Origin: an uncultured Aquimarina sp.
GTDB taxonomy: Bacteria > Bacteroidota > Bacteroidia > Flavobacteriales > Flavobacteriaceae
Assembly: GCA_947498935.1 (NCBI GenBank)
Contig: CANMMM010000015.1
Coordinates: 1-64,000, forward strand
Direction: 5' to 3'
DNA: 64,000 nucleotides
The position numbers and the translations under genes are program-made. This document shows positions 40,201-49,059 of the stretch, piece after piece. The notes under the pieces are model-generated. The model searched no databases and had not been told where the DNA came from. It saw only the letters and a program-made list of their open reading frames with translations. Position 1 is the first letter of the stretch. Each line of letters starts with the position of its first letter.

Positions 40201-42371
40201 TTCGAAACCTCTCCTAGATTTTCTCCACATGGACCTAATTCTGCAGTACTAAAAGTTCTAGCGTCAGTCGTGGATACAGCACCTGTAAATACAGCTGAAG
40301 CAGAATTGGTAATGATATTAGAACAGGCATCTCTTAATTCCTCACAAGTACTCACCAACTTTGCTCTAAATCGGATAAAAATAGGTCCATCTCCTTCTCC
40401 TATTGGCTGGTCATTAGGAGTTTCAACTATATCAGATGGTATTTGGAATACAATAGAATTTGTAGTAGTATCAGGTGTAAAAGTTATGCCTGCAGGTACA
40501 GAAACTACTTCTAATAGGTCCATATTTACTGGTAATACATCTGTAATCACTACAGAACCATCTACAAAATCTTCATTCCCGATATTTTCTATTTCTAGTT
40601 CATAAAATACTTCATCACCCAGTTCTACAGTTTGATCTGTAATATCTGTTACCCCATCTACATCAAATACTCTTTTGATGATCTGTAATTCTGGCTCGAT
40701 TACAGTTACAGAAAAAGCACCAAAAAATACACCGTAACGGTCATTTCCCGTGTCTATTCTAAAGTTAGCGTTGGTTTGGTTATTACCGATCAATCGATTT
40801 CCTTCGTTGGGTAATCTAAATAAGTCTGCATCAAATCCTAAGGTATTTTCTGAGGCAGGAACTCTATTCGTAATAAAATTATTATCAATAGTAATCGAAC
40901 TATTAAAGAAGTTTCTAACGGGATTAATATCTGTAAAATTATTAAATCCTTCTCCTAATGCTGTAAAGGTATTAGATCCAATAGGAGGTGTTTCTATCAA
41001 TAACTGATCTTGTAAAAAAGCTTTATCCCCTTCTAATGCTGCTACACCAAACAATACATCTACAGGTTGATTTCCTTGTAGCGTTCTAAATCCTGAAAAA
41101 GAAAAGTCTACAGGATTTGGTGCACTTGAAAATATCTGTACATACCCATCTTGAGTACTGATAAACTTACTTGATTCTATAGGATCTTCATACACCACTA
41201 CTAATACCCATCCCCCACAAGCTCCATCTGCTGTAGAGGTATACCCTTGTGTAGCATTTATATTGGCTACTGTATACATCCCGAAAGGATTGGCAGGATC
41301 TATCAAATTAGTTACCTCGCTATAACATACATACTGTACTTCATCATTCGCTGTGTTAGAATTGTTTGTTGGAGTGTTTCGATACCCATCCCATACGATA
41401 CTTTCTGCAGTAAGATCTACATAATTTCCATTCGGCACTTTAAATTTTACATTCTCGAAGTTTGCAGGTCCTTGTCTTCTAGGGTCTGTAAGGGGTAAAC
41501 CTGATAATTGAGCATCTCCAGTAGTAGATAAAGTAGCTAACACCACGTTAGGCTCTGCTTGTAACAAAGTGATTAAATCCGCATTGTTAAAATTACCATT
41601 AGAAATATCATCATTACCAATTGACACCGAAGGAATATTAATAGTAGGACCATTTCCTGCTAGTTTAGGTAAATTTCCATTATTATGTACAATGACTACT
41701 CCTACTGCTCCTGCAGTCTGCGCATTGACTACTTTTTCGCGTAGGGAACAACTCCCTGTATTTCTTATCACCGCTATATTTCCTGCTAGCGCAGCTCCAT
41801 TGGTAATGCCACAACCACTTTCTGGCTGCGCCACTACTAGATACGAAGTTACTGGACTCAATCTAATATCAGAATTATCATTAACAAATTCTGAAGATCG
41901 AGCTACATAATCTTTGGCTATAGGAGAATTATTAACTATTAATCTCACATTTGTACTATCAGTAGATATCTCATCTAAATCATAAAAAGCTGCAGAGTCT
42001 CTTCGAGCCATATAATAATTGGCTGACCAATACAATCCTGCGTATACAATTTTACCACAGTTTTCTCTAGGTACAGTTAAATTCGCACTACTAGAACTAA
42101 AGGTAGTAGGATCATTATCTACATCTATATAAGCTGTAACATTATCTCCATTAGAAGAATTATTTACATTATAAGGATCATTTGGATCTAAAAATCCATT
42201 TTTATATACCAAACCAACAATATCATTGGCTGTCATCGTCAAGTTCCCCCTAATCGTTTCATTAGTATATCGGGGTGCAATTTTTTTTAACTCTTGCGCA
42301 TAGAGTCTATTTAAGGCACTACTAGTAATTATGACTATTAGCAGTACAGCTTTAGGTATTATCCTTTTCAT
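31287..42371 (-). CDS. sprB: Gliding-motility surface adhesin SprB
   Basis: 3,694-residue secreted adhesin. It has a signal peptide (1-26, LYAQ) and an N-terminal head (27-555) with an inserted PA domain (about 165-281). A DUF11-type domain (about 555-690) precedes a very long array of SprB repeats (about 700-3,500), each with a pattern like VSCFGATDGRIVVNASAG, a beta strand, LPPGVYTYTVRS and a Cys-containing strand. It ends in a type B sorting domain (about 3,600-3,694; IPNYFTPSGSSNQFWYP, VKVFDRYGRLLAEF, LPSGDYWYSI). SprB moves along the cell surface on the gliding machinery. It is shorter than the F. johnsoniae protein (about 6,500). It sits between sprD and sprF. Coordinates cover one uninterrupted frame. 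Confidence 0.9.
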   Translation of the reverse strand: MKRIIPKAVLLIVIITSSALNRLYAQELKKIAPRYTNETIRGNLTMTANDIVGLVYKNGFLDPNDPYNVNNSSNGDNVTAYIDVDNDPTTFSSSSANLTVPRENCGKIVYAGLYWSANYYMARRDSAAFYDLDEISTDSTNVRLIVNNSPIAKDYVARSSEFVNDNSDIRLSPVTSYLVVAQPESGCGITNGAALAGNIAVIRNTGSCSLREKVVNAQTAGAVGVVIVHNNGNLPKLAGNGPTINIPSVSIGNDDISNGNFNNADLITLLQAEPNVVLATLSTTGDAQLSGLPLTDPRRQGPANFENVKFKVPNGNYVDLTAESIVWDGYRNTPTNNSNTANDEVQYVCYSEVTNLIDPANPFGMYTVANINATQGYTSTADGACGGWVLVVVYEDPIESSKFISTQDGYVQIFSSAPNPVDFSFSGFRTLQGNQPVDVLFGVAALEGDKAFLQDQLLIETPPIGSNTFTALGEGFNNFTDINPVRNFFNSSITIDNNFITNRVPASENTLGFDADLFRLPNEGNRLIGNNQTNANFRIDTGNDRYGVFFGAFSVTVIEPELQIIKRVFDVDGVTDITDQTVELGDEVFYELEIENIGNEDFVDGSVVITDVLPVNMDLLEVVSVPAGITFTPDTTTNSIVFQIPSDIVETPNDQPIGEGDGPIFIRFRAKLVSTCEELRDACSNIITNSASAVFTGAVSTTDARTFSTAELGPCGENLGEVSNILVNVPACRQEVVACNSTLQLIAGTGYSQYTWTGPSISGSLVQTGPNANILDISDVQSGVYTVVKEDIDGVEPSCMTLTEEFNVDSFRDIENPILTYVNGDTVITASCSGLELPQILLCGDQTFELQTGFDPSGIDSISWQRLAPSGDCILDPNDPCSLLDGNCTDTNWIEEPDGNTPNFTVEIAGDYRIMVEFSGGCVIPFYFSVFKNDYQPELAMQPIECGNDGSITVTNVPTNFAFSLTSGGPYTNTNGVFAISSPGDITVYAIDTTFTGCEYEARINVPSIDPVFEVTTVPPTCVNDDSGSGTGRINISVTRGNPEYQYTISSSELADDIIVPNSSANNGNYTQRDLPPGDYTVEVISNRPAPECVESFDVTIAEAPAFEAEVVLLAPETCDRGALVQVNVLEGSGNYLYDNGDGNFVSCNIFEIPLPADPSRTYTFSVSDQNIPAGTPSCIIEASIDNISPYTPIVIDAVTVVQPPCPSDTGQIQVAVSPTVGGRLFTYQLWDCIADPNCGDPTNWDPALWSLVNEIPLATSQNITFANVAAGSNYVVTVLHNNPTAVINNPACSFPPLVSPICPVRQAVAPVVSPSAITADIDLKRGLSCIPSNENAIIEVSNITGGSGNYEWSFDNTNFTIFTGTSVEIPVATDGSYTIYIRNQGTNDCAIELVQGVPKVLPINDIIFVQSAIDCTTDKATLTFNADPAIGTAGVTYEYEVSPNPTTGAGTTGFVTTNSYTIDLGVVYTVTARRSDEQCTFVKTFVADPVPKIAITSADQTRPVTCLGGNDGALTFTVDTSIFSNFAFLVTGPAPSTARVNEGEFPSDPLLIENLAEGVYTITVTDRNPSITTPCTDTATVTITEPADEVQFDITLAQTCDTNTIGVTNVGGANGAAYTYTLTHPTNGTNLGPQAIDTPFTGMPSDDSTPYTVAVFDRTGVCTTEQTILIPTLPAVTLSLTGSELCLDDGIATLDIAIAGGTPNFTYTIARDGVQIIGNTPLGAGVRNFTTPDLTQAGTYVVTVTDSVGCSQQLTQVIAAPVTITASLLKDLDCTANPAASIGINITGGNGNVSLLVNFNGGGFTPIADPTITTYTAAAAGTYVFMVTDSANPACTDISNTITVTPAVSPVATVTPTNISCNGDTTGIISFVIDATVGTPPYLTSIDNGVTFSAQTIYSGLPAGNYDYIVQDAKECRLTGSVQVIEPDPINATIVAGVVSCSGAGSFDFAEITIEGVTGGTISTTGYRYRIYNSSDNTLVSDPLLTTGNDITTAVIPTPASPLIFEELNFGTYYITIEDENNCLFTSDPLIISSPPDRLDAIIVPSDSNCTTNGAVYDVIIRNGSRPFEIRIVDVPGFQNFTVTNGDIDGDTITNDLPPPPFVLDATPGGNVHQFSGLNFDIPYIVEVRDAGNCIYRQVIDPVSPPNGVTAEIRDLSNVTCTGSADGQVNFTFDGYTGNDVQWQIFNAASGTSITTGSATPGAAPYNGDIGGLDVGSYIILFSTPTEPFCTASIEFNITEPSPLSLDLIDTIDALCDLDSTPRPGQIVVIGRGGTSPYTYDTSTMGTFTNTTGTFNLPAATYDIYVRDANGCIASPVSATIIDTPVPSFTNLPIDFVDDPCIYDNNYTFTVNATGGVGDLSYGIDDGDPTTVDVPSFVTDIPNDGIFEFTVSRAGQYNFFVRDINGCLDTGTINVYDPLELTASFTTVPNCQNTDGVIRATITSGTAVGTLTFELQNASGAVIQAGVTGTSPFEFSNVAAGDYIVQVTDDGRANGGGCSFTTPVSITAPIAPILDIPTDLSISCNGVNDGVIDVQLQADTIDPTATYTYEITAGPTTRPAQSSSIFNNLGAGVYTVEVTATITNGVAPTTQDVVCIVSGDYTIADVTEPVATVAQGDQFDCDGNPNATIDITGITGGNGAPYTATVTRPDGTVIPSIALTTPNTSLEAPIPGGYDIQLFDTNGCPSIVYNVVIDAYTPMDNLQFVSTQDLTCANPDEIVRVTVDNGSGNFLFEVISAPSSVTTLPAPITTTGSNTAEFFNLPSVGTYVFRVTDLGNSNGLGLNCTIQGTYTIDEFDTMTVTAAQQAPVSCFGDVDGSISVGIAGYSDIYTYNVLDAVSGNILFTGNGDASTGVLILQGVAGTMELPQGTYIIEIVQDAPPNCTNRSNTVSITGPGTAIDATVSFINPTASCVPGGDGAIQATTTGGQGEVTYTLVKPADPLFSELNITGLFENLASGSYVLTARDGKGCTDVENFDIMRPTPIVVDPIPASSVSCFGATDGRIVVNASAGQGPNTYIYTLRFPDGTTTSGPQTTNEFTNLGPGRYTVTVSDNLNCGINVTTTINEPSEVTVTIDTVTQVTCAIDTIDVQISGSSDVAIATYVRVDRDGNEITNTTGQFTALTEGEYRFYVIDSNGCRSDFSAPVPVLPISDIVITLDESAAKINCFNESTAIITATVTGGIGAYVFELVNTTTSQTWGPQAENEFRDLPPGVYTYTVRSDRDCVSSANFTVQNPPEFTPTDEVTNVTCNGEDNGVIKILASGGTPPYSFAISSNPGIFFNDASDNIPNEHTFDRLAPGQYEVLAQDANGCDVVFMIDISEPPQLAAGIVGEITPETCAGDSDGAVTIDITGGISPYSTSITNNDADFVEGQLTFTGLPGGTTTIFIRDANNCPINLPVEVPEGVVLEATMNERFECPVWDLTDPTNPIIIQDEKYFVDFELGAASENTNLEFVLTPINGAPAPIPQAIEGQFEVFAPGEYQGTLRYTPTGCEFDAGVISVPEYTPLPLPIAQMTNNPRDPNEYEILVGTEGYNTEYIYSVAIIPEGQTFADITDISFTELATNIFTIDATASYALKVVDTRVASRPCEVVRVQDLEFINILIPNYFTPSGSSNQFWYPRQDPFKQPFFFGNMEVKVFDRYGRLLAEFVGDQGENGGWDGIYQGNDLPSGDYWYSIIMNDKNDRKFTGHFTLYR

Positions 42372-42477
42372 AAGCTGCTAGATTTGAGTTGTGTAGTTAA
42401 TTTTAGTTTAAAATTTATTCTGTGAGTGAGAAGGGGGGTAATTATTTTAATTAATTAGTTCACTTATTTCATTTCAC

Positions 42478-42650
42478 TATTGTAGCTCAATTAAGAGCAT
42501 ACAATTCTCTATCATGTACACTATGCTTTTTTAGGACACAAGTTATTGCTAACTTGATTATGACTATCAAATCTTTCTAAAAATACACATAGGTATCTTT
42601 TACCTTATAAAACTTTTAAAGTAGTCTAGGTACTAAATCTCGAGTAGTTA
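42478..42650 (-). pseudogene. Decayed copy 1 of the sprD 3' module
   Basis: Read on the minus strand, one frame gives VFLERFDSHNQVSNNL, matching [16 protein letters not shown] near the sprD C-terminus. It then meets stops, and a 2-base insertion shifts the frame before a recognisable ELYALN, matching [11 protein letters not shown] similarity extends over about 150 bases. It lies downstream of copy 2 in the sprD-sprB gap. Confidence 0.7.
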
Positions 42651-42654
42651 TTCA

Positions 42655-42815
42655 TCATTTCACTGTTATTTTAAAAATATACAATTAGCATTTTGCAGCT
42701 ACACTAGTTGCTATAAACCAACATTTATTGGGTTATATCTGACTATCAAATCTTTTTTTAGCATTGTGCATTAACTAATTGTTTTGGGGTTTCTATAATA
42801 CATTAACTATTAATC
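42655..42815 (-). pseudogene. Decayed copy 2 of the sprD 3' module
   Basis: The minus-strand frame gives KKRFDS, then 19 codons with two stops, then LYIFKI. The intact sprD end has DRFDS, 19 codons and LYILKI, so the spacing is identical. GGGGTTTCTATAATA also matches the intact GGGTTTCTAAAATA. It follows the sprD stop directly. Confidence 0.7.
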
Positions 42816-42823
42816 GTTTCTAC

Positions 42824-45800
42824 TTATTGTATTTTAAGTATATACAATTCTCCATCATACGTGTTATTTACATTAGAGAACAAGCTTTGTTTCGCTTGAT
42901 CCAGACTATCAAATCTATCTAAATACACGTATATATAATTATCTTTCGGGTTTCTAAAATATTTTGGTTCTAATCCTTTTGACTTCAATCTAGCCATTCC
43001 TCTTTCGAAGTAATTTTCTCTTTTAAAAATATTTGTAATCAAATAATATCCATTTTTAATATCATGGCCACCTATATAGGATAAGCTTTCTGTAAGTACC
43101 GTATCGTCTTTTACAGTCTCTTTAATAACTCTGGTTTCTTGTACCAGTCGTTTCAGCGATGCTACCTTACTCTTGGCGATTTGTAAAATCCACATATCAC
43201 CGTAGTACTTATTTCCTATATTATTTAAATAATTCTCTGCAGCTTCATTTCTATCTGTAAAACTCTTAATAGAAACATACTGAAATTGATTTTCTGGATT
43301 GAGTATGATCTGAGCATCATTAAATCCTAAATCATTTAATGTATTCGTAAATTTATCTGCATATGCCCCTCCTTTAAATACATTTCCAATTAAGTAATAT
43401 CCTTCTGGGTATCCTGGTATGTATTTAGTCGCAAACTTAGGTTCTGGTCTAGAAGCCTCTGCATATTTGATAAATCTGTTTTTAGCAGTCAATCGTTTAG
43501 AACTTGAAGGATCTGTCTCTCTTTTTACTTCCTCCGCTTCATCATTCATACTTACTAACGATTCTAATAACTTGCTAAATTCTCGTTTATCAAGATTTAC
43601 ACTAGTTGTTAGTAATGAATCTCTAGTAGCAATTAACTTTTTAGTAATACGACTACTATTATCTAACTCTCTCTGAATGTCATTGAGATTATCGGCATCA
43701 TTATTCTGCGCTGCTTGAGCCTCGGCTTCCTGACGTGCTATTTCCTGCGCTAATCGAGCTGTTTCAGCCTCTTGACGCGCTTTTTCTTCTGCTTCCTGAC
43801 GTAATCGTTCTTCCTCAGCTAATCGTGCAGCCTCGGCCTCTTGGCGCGCTTGTTCTTCTGCTGCCAATCGCTCGGCTTCAGCTTCCTGACGCAAACGCTC
43901 TGCTTCGGCTTGTATAGCAGCTTCTTGGCGTAATCGTTCTTCCTCAGCTAATCGTGCTGCTTCAGCTTCTTCTCGTAAACGCTGCTCCTCAGCCAATCGT
44001 GCTGCTTCAGCTTCCTGACGCGCTTGTTCTTCTGCAGCCAATCGCTCGGCTTCCGCTTCCTGACGCAAACGCTCTGCTTCGGCTTGTCTAGCAGCTTCTT
44101 GACGTACTCTTTCTTCCTCAGCTAATCGTGCAGCCTCGGCTTCTTCGCGTAAACGCTGCTCCTCAGCCAATCGTGCTGCTTCAGCTTCCTGACGCGCTTG
44201 TTCTTCTGCAGCCAATCGCTCGGCTTCAGCTTCCTGGCGCAAACGCTCTTCTTCAGCTTGTTGAGCAGCTTCTTGACGTACTCTTTCTTCTTCTGCTAAT
44301 CGTGCAGCCTGAGCTTCTTCTTGTAAACGCTGCTCCTCGGCCAATCGTGCTGTTTCGGCTTCTTGACGCGCTTGCTCTTCTGCAGCCAATCGCTCAGCCT
44401 CGGCTTCCTGACGTAATCGCTCTTCTTCAGCTTGTTGAGTAGCTTCTTTTTCGATTTGTTGTTGTTGTACTTCTCTTTCTAATTTCTTTCTTGAAGCTAT
44501 TCTCTCTTCTTCAGCCTTTCTCTCTGCTACTTCTCTTTCTAGTTTCCTCTGTGAAGCCAATCGCTCTTCTTCTTCTGCAGCTTGTTGTTGCTGTACTTCT
44601 CTTTCTAATTTCTTTCTTGAAGCTATTCTCTCTTCTTCTTCCTTCTGTGCTTTCATCTCTAGCTCTAGCTTTTTCTGCTGCGCTAATCGCCTTTCTTCTT
44701 CTTCTGCAGCTTTTTGCTCTGCTACTTGTCTAGTAACTTCTGCTTCTTGTCTTTTCGCTTCTTCTTTCGCTTCTATTGCAGCTTCTTGCTTTTCGGCTTC
44801 GGCTTCTCTTTCTGCTTCTTCTGCAGCTATAGCGGCTTCTATTTTTCTTATTTCTTCTGCTTCTTTTTCTGATCTTTCTTCAGCAGCAGCAGCTACTCTT
44901 CTTTCTTCTTCTTCTTTGGCAGCAGCAGCTTCTTCTTCCTTCTTTTGCTTCGCCATTTCTAATTGTAGCTTCTTTCTAGCCGCGATTCTTTCTTCTTCTC
45001 GTTTCTGCTCATTCATCTCTAACTGCAATCTTTTGCGTGCAGCTATCTCTTCCTCTTCTTTTTGTTTATTGAGTAGTTTTACTTCTTCTTCTCTTTGTAA
45101 AGAAAGATTTCTTGCTCTTTTTTGCTCTTCTCGCTTAGCATCTTGAATCGATCTTTCAAGGCGGCTCATGGTACGCTGTGCTTTGCTTAGAGAATCTCCT
45201 TTTGTATTTCTTAACTCTCTAATAAGCTTGTTTTGTTGTAGAATTTCTTTTTTAAGTCTTCTAATTTCAGAATCTCTTGCTTCGTAAGCTGGATTCGATG
45301 CACCTCTTTTTCTTTTGCGTTTTTTCTCTACTGCAAAATTATACGCTGCAAAAAACTCATGAGTTGCTCCAAACTCTGCAACATTTGCAGCTCCTCCTAT
45401 ACCAGGTTCTACAGTATATCCCAAAGAAACATAATCATTGATATGCACACCTATTCCTAGCGCAGCTCCGTAAAAGCTATTATAACCTAATTGTGCAAAA
45501 CCATATTCTTTCATTTCAAAGAATACATTACCTCCATACCGTAATTCTTGTTGTCCAGGTTTTGATGCATATCCCATCGCTCTTATTTCATTATCTGTCC
45601 TCCAATCAAGCTCTGTAGTGTACATCACATGACCTGAATAAACGAAATTATCTGTAAGTAATTCACTATCCGTAAGGTTATAAGTCACAAGATTTCCTAC
45701 AGAAACTCCGACATCGAAATTCTGATAATTAAAATTCACACCTGGGTGTAATACAAACACCGAACTATTCTGATAATTATTGATTACATCATCATCTATT

Positions 45801-46243
45801 TGAGCTCCATCTAGATTAGATTTTAAGAAACTCTGCGAATAATTAAGATTCATCCCGAATGTAAAGTTCATATCTCGGTCCAATTCTAAATTGTAAGCAA
45901 AGTTTACAGCAGCTCCAAAGAATCTAAAAATACCCACATTTTGCTGAAACAGGCCTACTCCTACTCCAATCTTTTCTTCAAAGTTTCCAGTATAATTTAA
46001 AAAATAGGTTTGTGAATTATCAGTAAAGGTAGCTCTAGGATTTCTATTAAAAATATTGATTGATTTTTTGTCTTCGCGAACTAAAGAAAACGTTGGGTTG
46101 TATACAAATCGATTGTATTCTACAGCATTGTGCAAAGGAATATCTGATGGTAGTACACCAGCTGCACTAGTAGTTGCTTCTTGACTACAAATGGTTTGTA
46201 AAGATGCGATACAAAATAATATAAAAAGTAATTTTTTTATCAT
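42824..46243 (-). CDS. sprD: SprD-like gliding protein: PorP/SprF barrel, coiled coil, repeated C-terminal modules
   Basis: 1,139 residues: signal peptide (ICSQ, about 21), a PorP/SprF-type outer-membrane barrel (about 25-306), a basic hinge KKRKRKRGA, and a very long Glu/Arg/Ala-rich coiled coil (about 320-860) with at least three 58-residue tandem copies. Two similar SPOR-like modules close the protein (about 940-1,020, [14 protein letters not shown] to GDMWILQI; about 1,055-1,139, [14 protein letters not shown] to GELYILKIQ). Position between sprC and sprB matches sprD of F. johnsoniae, where its loss reduces gliding. It may tie an outer-membrane barrel to periplasmic partners. It starts 4 bases after sprC. 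Confidence 0.75.
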   Translation of the reverse strand: MIKKLLFILFCIASLQTICSQEATTSAAGVLPSDIPLHNAVEYNRFVYNPTFSLVREDKKSINIFNRNPRATFTDNSQTYFLNYTGNFEEKIGVGVGLFQQNVGIFRFFGAAVNFAYNLELDRDMNFTFGMNLNYSQSFLKSNLDGAQIDDDVINNYQNSSVFVLHPGVNFNYQNFDVGVSVGNLVTYNLTDSELLTDNFVYSGHVMYTTELDWRTDNEIRAMGYASKPGQQELRYGGNVFFEMKEYGFAQLGYNSFYGAALGIGVHINDYVSLGYTVEPGIGGAANVAEFGATHEFFAAYNFAVEKKRKRKRGASNPAYEARDSEIRRLKKEILQQNKLIRELRNTKGDSLSKAQRTMSRLERSIQDAKREEQKRARNLSLQREEEVKLLNKQKEEEEIAARKRLQLEMNEQKREEERIAARKKLQLEMAKQKKEEEAAAAKEEEERRVAAAAEERSEKEAEEIRKIEAAIAAEEAEREAEAEKQEAAIEAKEEAKRQEAEVTRQVAEQKAAEEEERRLAQQKKLELEMKAQKEEEERIASRKKLEREVQQQQAAEEEERLASQRKLEREVAERKAEEERIASRKKLEREVQQQQIEKEATQQAEEERLRQEAEAERLAAEEQARQEAETARLAEEQRLQEEAQAARLAEEERVRQEAAQQAEEERLRQEAEAERLAAEEQARQEAEAARLAEEQRLREEAEAARLAEEERVRQEAARQAEAERLRQEAEAERLAAEEQARQEAEAARLAEEQRLREEAEAARLAEEERLRQEAAIQAEAERLRQEAEAERLAAEEQARQEAEAARLAEEERLRQEAEEKARQEAETARLAQEIARQEAEAQAAQNNDADNLNDIQRELDNSSRITKKLIATRDSLLTTSVNLDKREFSKLLESLVSMNDEAEEVKRETDPSSSKRLTAKNRFIKYAEASRPEPKFATKYIPGYPEGYYLIGNVFKGGAYADKFTNTLNDLGFNDAQIILNPENQFQYVSIKSFTDRNEAAENYLNNIGNKYYGDMWILQIAKSKVASLKRLVQETRVIKETVKDDTVLTESLSYIGGHDIKNGYYLITNIFKRENYFERGMARLKSKGLEPKYFRNPKDNYIYVYLDRFDSLDQAKQSLFSNVNNTYDGELYILKIQ
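43745..44440. repeat. 174-base tandem repeats within sprD
   Basis: The unit encodes 58 residues, starting [20 protein letters not shown] and continuing through [26 protein letters not shown]. The CGCGCTTGTTCTTCTG segment recurs at about 43845, 44019 and 44193, exactly 174 bases apart, with a diverged copy beyond. The length is a whole number of codons, so copy number can vary without a frameshift. Confidence 0.85.
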
Positions 46244-46247
46244 AGAA

Positions 46248-48281
46248 TTATCTCATTACTGTAATTGTTCCCTTTTTTACGATTGCGTTATTTTTAGATA
46301 TTACGTAGTAGTAAATAAGTTCGTTGGCTTGGGATGCTGATTCTCTAGGCCAATCTGTATTATATCCTCCAGATTTTTTAAAATCAATTTTTCCATTAGA
46401 CGAGTAGATCGTAATTTCTACATCAGCTTCTTTAAATTCTGCAGGAAGTATCCAATCATTATTCGCTTCATTACCACCTGGTGTAATTACATTAGGAACT
46501 AACTCAGAAAGTATTTCTGGTCCTCTTACCGGTGCTATTTCTGTATCTGTAGTACATAATGTGCTGCTAATTCTAGCAAAATAGCTCCCTGTTTCTGTAA
46601 CTGTTAATGTATTCGTGGTCTCACCTTCTATAGGTGTTTCCGTGCCATTATCAGTGCTAAACCATTCATATGTATAGCCTGGGTTTAGTGGTGCTGTAAG
46701 TGTTACAGTAGCTCCTGGTTCTAAAATTGTAGGATTAACATCTAATACTATTCCTGTAGATAAAAATGTTATGGGTAGATTGTCAGACACTGTATCAGGT
46801 AAACCACCAGGTTTAAAAATAGCTCTTAATTCAAAACTTCCGTCGGCATCTGATTGATTAACATTTAACGACAAAGAAGTTTCTCCTGTAGAAACTCCAT
46901 CTTTAAACCATTCAAAATCAAAAAAACCGAGTTGTTCTTCGGTGAGTGGAACTTCTTCTCCTGTGACGGTAATTCCTAACATTTCTGCTAGCTCTATGAC
47001 TATGGGATCTTGTTCGCAATCGGCTACTTCTTGAATTTGAGTGACTAATCTAAAACGTTCTGCAGCAAATACCGTAGTAGTTGAAGATAGCATAGAATTA
47101 CAAGGATCATTGGCTTCTATTTCTACAGTATAACTTCCCACAAAAGGTGCTCCGAATTCAAGAGGTTCGTTGGTAGTTACTCCTTGTACTTGTGTGTCAT
47201 TCCCCACTTTCCACCTAAAAGTACTCCCTACAGGTGCATTGGTTTCTACTGATAGTGTAAGTGTTTGTGTAGGTAATAGTATTAGCATTTCTGGAAGAGG
47301 AACTGTTATACTAGAACCTTCATTATTTACAGTAACAGTATTACTGGGTAACGTACAATCCTCGCTATAGATTACATCTACTCTATAGTCACCTTCAAAA
47401 TTATTCTCTGGTAATGTGATGATAGAAGCTATTTCACCTTCTAAAGGCTCTCCATTTTTAAACCATTGATAATCTAGAGAAGGATCCGATTCACTACTGC
47501 TCAATTGTTTCAATTCATCTGGACAGAAAGAGAAATCTGCAGCATCTGTAGTAATTGTAAGATCTCCCAATTGTAGTAAAGAGACATCTACATTATTTGT
47601 TCTAGAAAAAGGGAATACATTTAAACATCCACCTAAAGGAATTCTAGCAAAATAAGTACCTGCTTGTGTAACTGTAATACTCGATTCTGACTCACCCGCA
47701 ATTTTACCACCATCTCTAAACCATTCCCAAGTAAAATTATCAGGGTCTACAACATTATCATTGTCATCTATAATAGTAATCGCTATTTCTTTACTAAATG
47801 AAGAAACATCACAAAAGACTACATCATCTCTATCGTTTAATCTCAATGTAATATCATTTCTAAAGAAATGCATGGGTACATCATCAGATACGCCACTTGC
47901 TAAATTAGCTACTGAAGATGAAATAACTCTTAATTTATAAGTATCACTATTAGAATCCTCGGGGATTGGAAAATCTTCAAACAGTATATCTTGTTCACTA
48001 CTGGTTCCATTGTTGGGACCATCCGCTATATCTAATACAATAGGATTGGTAAAATCTCCATTTGCATCAGATCGCTGTAATATAAATTTATTATCATTAG
48101 GAAAGGCACTACCAGGTGATAAGACAGCAATTACCGTAGCTTTGTTAGAAACAAAGTCAGCACAGGCCGCAAAGCTTTGTAACTCCGGCGAACTAATACT
48201 ACGTCCTGACTGTGCTATTGACACATAAGAAGCTTGTGTCAAAAACAGCATGACGATCAATAGGTTAAGTTTCTTTCTCAT
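46248..48281 (-). CDS. sprC: SprC-like gliding protein with Ig-like domains and type B sorting domain
   Basis: 677 residues: signal peptide (SYVSIAQ), several Ig/PKD-like beta domains of about 90 residues recognisable by [33 protein letters not shown] and [11 protein letters not shown] tryptophan motifs, each ending in a GxYFARI-type strand. The C-terminus (about 590-677) begins [19 protein letters not shown] and reads [12 protein letters not shown], which fits the type B (CHU_C-like) sorting domain. It is first in the sprC-sprD-sprB-sprF order. Predicted T9SS substrate located on the surface. The assignment to sprC is by position and domain type. Confidence 0.72.
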   Translation of the reverse strand: MRKKLNLLIVMLFLTQASYVSIAQSGRSISSPELQSFAACADFVSNKATVIAVLSPGSAFPNDNKFILQRSDANGDFTNPIVLDIADGPNNGTSSEQDILFEDFPIPEDSNSDTYKLRVISSSVANLASGVSDDVPMHFFRNDITLRLNDRDDVVFCDVSSFSKEIAITIIDDNDNVVDPDNFTWEWFRDGGKIAGESESSITVTQAGTYFARIPLGGCLNVFPFSRTNNVDVSLLQLGDLTITTDAADFSFCPDELKQLSSSESDPSLDYQWFKNGEPLEGEIASIITLPENNFEGDYRVDVIYSEDCTLPSNTVTVNNEGSSITVPLPEMLILLPTQTLTLSVETNAPVGSTFRWKVGNDTQVQGVTTNEPLEFGAPFVGSYTVEIEANDPCNSMLSSTTTVFAAERFRLVTQIQEVADCEQDPIVIELAEMLGITVTGEEVPLTEEQLGFFDFEWFKDGVSTGETSLSLNVNQSDADGSFELRAIFKPGGLPDTVSDNLPITFLSTGIVLDVNPTILEPGATVTLTAPLNPGYTYEWFSTDNGTETPIEGETTNTLTVTETGSYFARISSTLCTTDTEIAPVRGPEILSELVPNVITPGGNEANNDWILPAEFKEADVEITIYSSNGKIDFKKSGGYNTDWPRESASQANELIYYYVISKNNAIVKKGTITVMR

Positions 48282-48981
48282 TATATCTCACTTTTAAAAG
48301 GTCGATACTACTCATATTATTATCAAAATTGGGAAGTCTGTTAATAATATTGTTAATATAATTATTGTAATGTCATAAAATTATAAATTAAAAGTATATA
48401 TCAAGCCAATTTTTCATTTTTTTTTGTAATAATATTCTTACTAATTCTTGAAGATTATAATTACATTCCATCATACTTACCTTTAAGCAAGCATTAAATA
48501 TACGTATTTTTTTATTAATCAGTATTTTAAAAGATTCAAAATACTGATTTTTTAGTTTTTTTAAGACTACTATGGCTTAAGTTTTATATTTAATAATAAG
48601 TAAAATCCTACAATTTTTTATCATTTTTGAAAAAATTTGAAAACGTTTTTGAATACTTAGTTCTTTTAAAAAAAACGTTTTTGTCGACTAAATACAGTTT
48701 AGCTATATACTTTTTTCTAGTATTTAGTCACTAATTTTATAATATTTAACAATTTTTGTGCCTTAAATTTCAGTAAGACTTTATATCATAATTTTGACCA
48801 CAATTACGGGAAATTTCTTCTATTTTATATAGCAAAACCAAACTTTATAATATTAAAATGCATACCATGAATTCTAAATAGAGTTTTCTATTCTTTGGAA
48901 TGATTTACCTTTTTTAAATTTCAGTAAAATGAACGGCTATTATAGTAAATTATAGACCCATTTCTATACTCTATATTAAAG
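48282..48981. other. AT-rich upstream region of the spr operon
   Basis: About 700 bases with no credible gene and strikingly long A/T runs. It must contain the spr operon promoter, but I find no full TAnnTTTG box within 150 bases of the sprC start. No repeat of the R1-R3 families is seen. Confidence 0.5.
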
Positions 48982-49025
48982 AAAAAAGCCTGATAGAATA
49001 TGAATATTCATAGTTCTATCAGGCT
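48982..49025 (-). terminator. Terminator of the Skp-like lipoprotein gene
   Basis: Stem AGCCTGATAGAA/TTCTATCAGGCT followed on the minus strand by a T run. The loop contains its own palindrome TATGAATATTCATA. Confidence 0.88.
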
Positions 49026-49059
49026 CCTTAATTTATACTGCTAGTATCTAGTAGTTAGC

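Noticed and set aside
43745..44440. Regularly spaced repeats considered as a CRISPR array
   Set aside because: The spacing unit is itself repeated without unique spacers, and the repeats are in frame within a coiled-coil gene.
43735..44442. Plus-strand frames of Leu-rich composition opposite sprD
   Set aside because: They are the reverse reading of the Glu/Arg/Ala coiled-coil repeats; the composition follows directly from the coding strand.
48282..48981. AT-rich region considered as oriC
   Set aside because: I saw no cluster of DnaA boxes (TTATCCACA type) here or near mnmG, so no origin is called despite the parS cluster.
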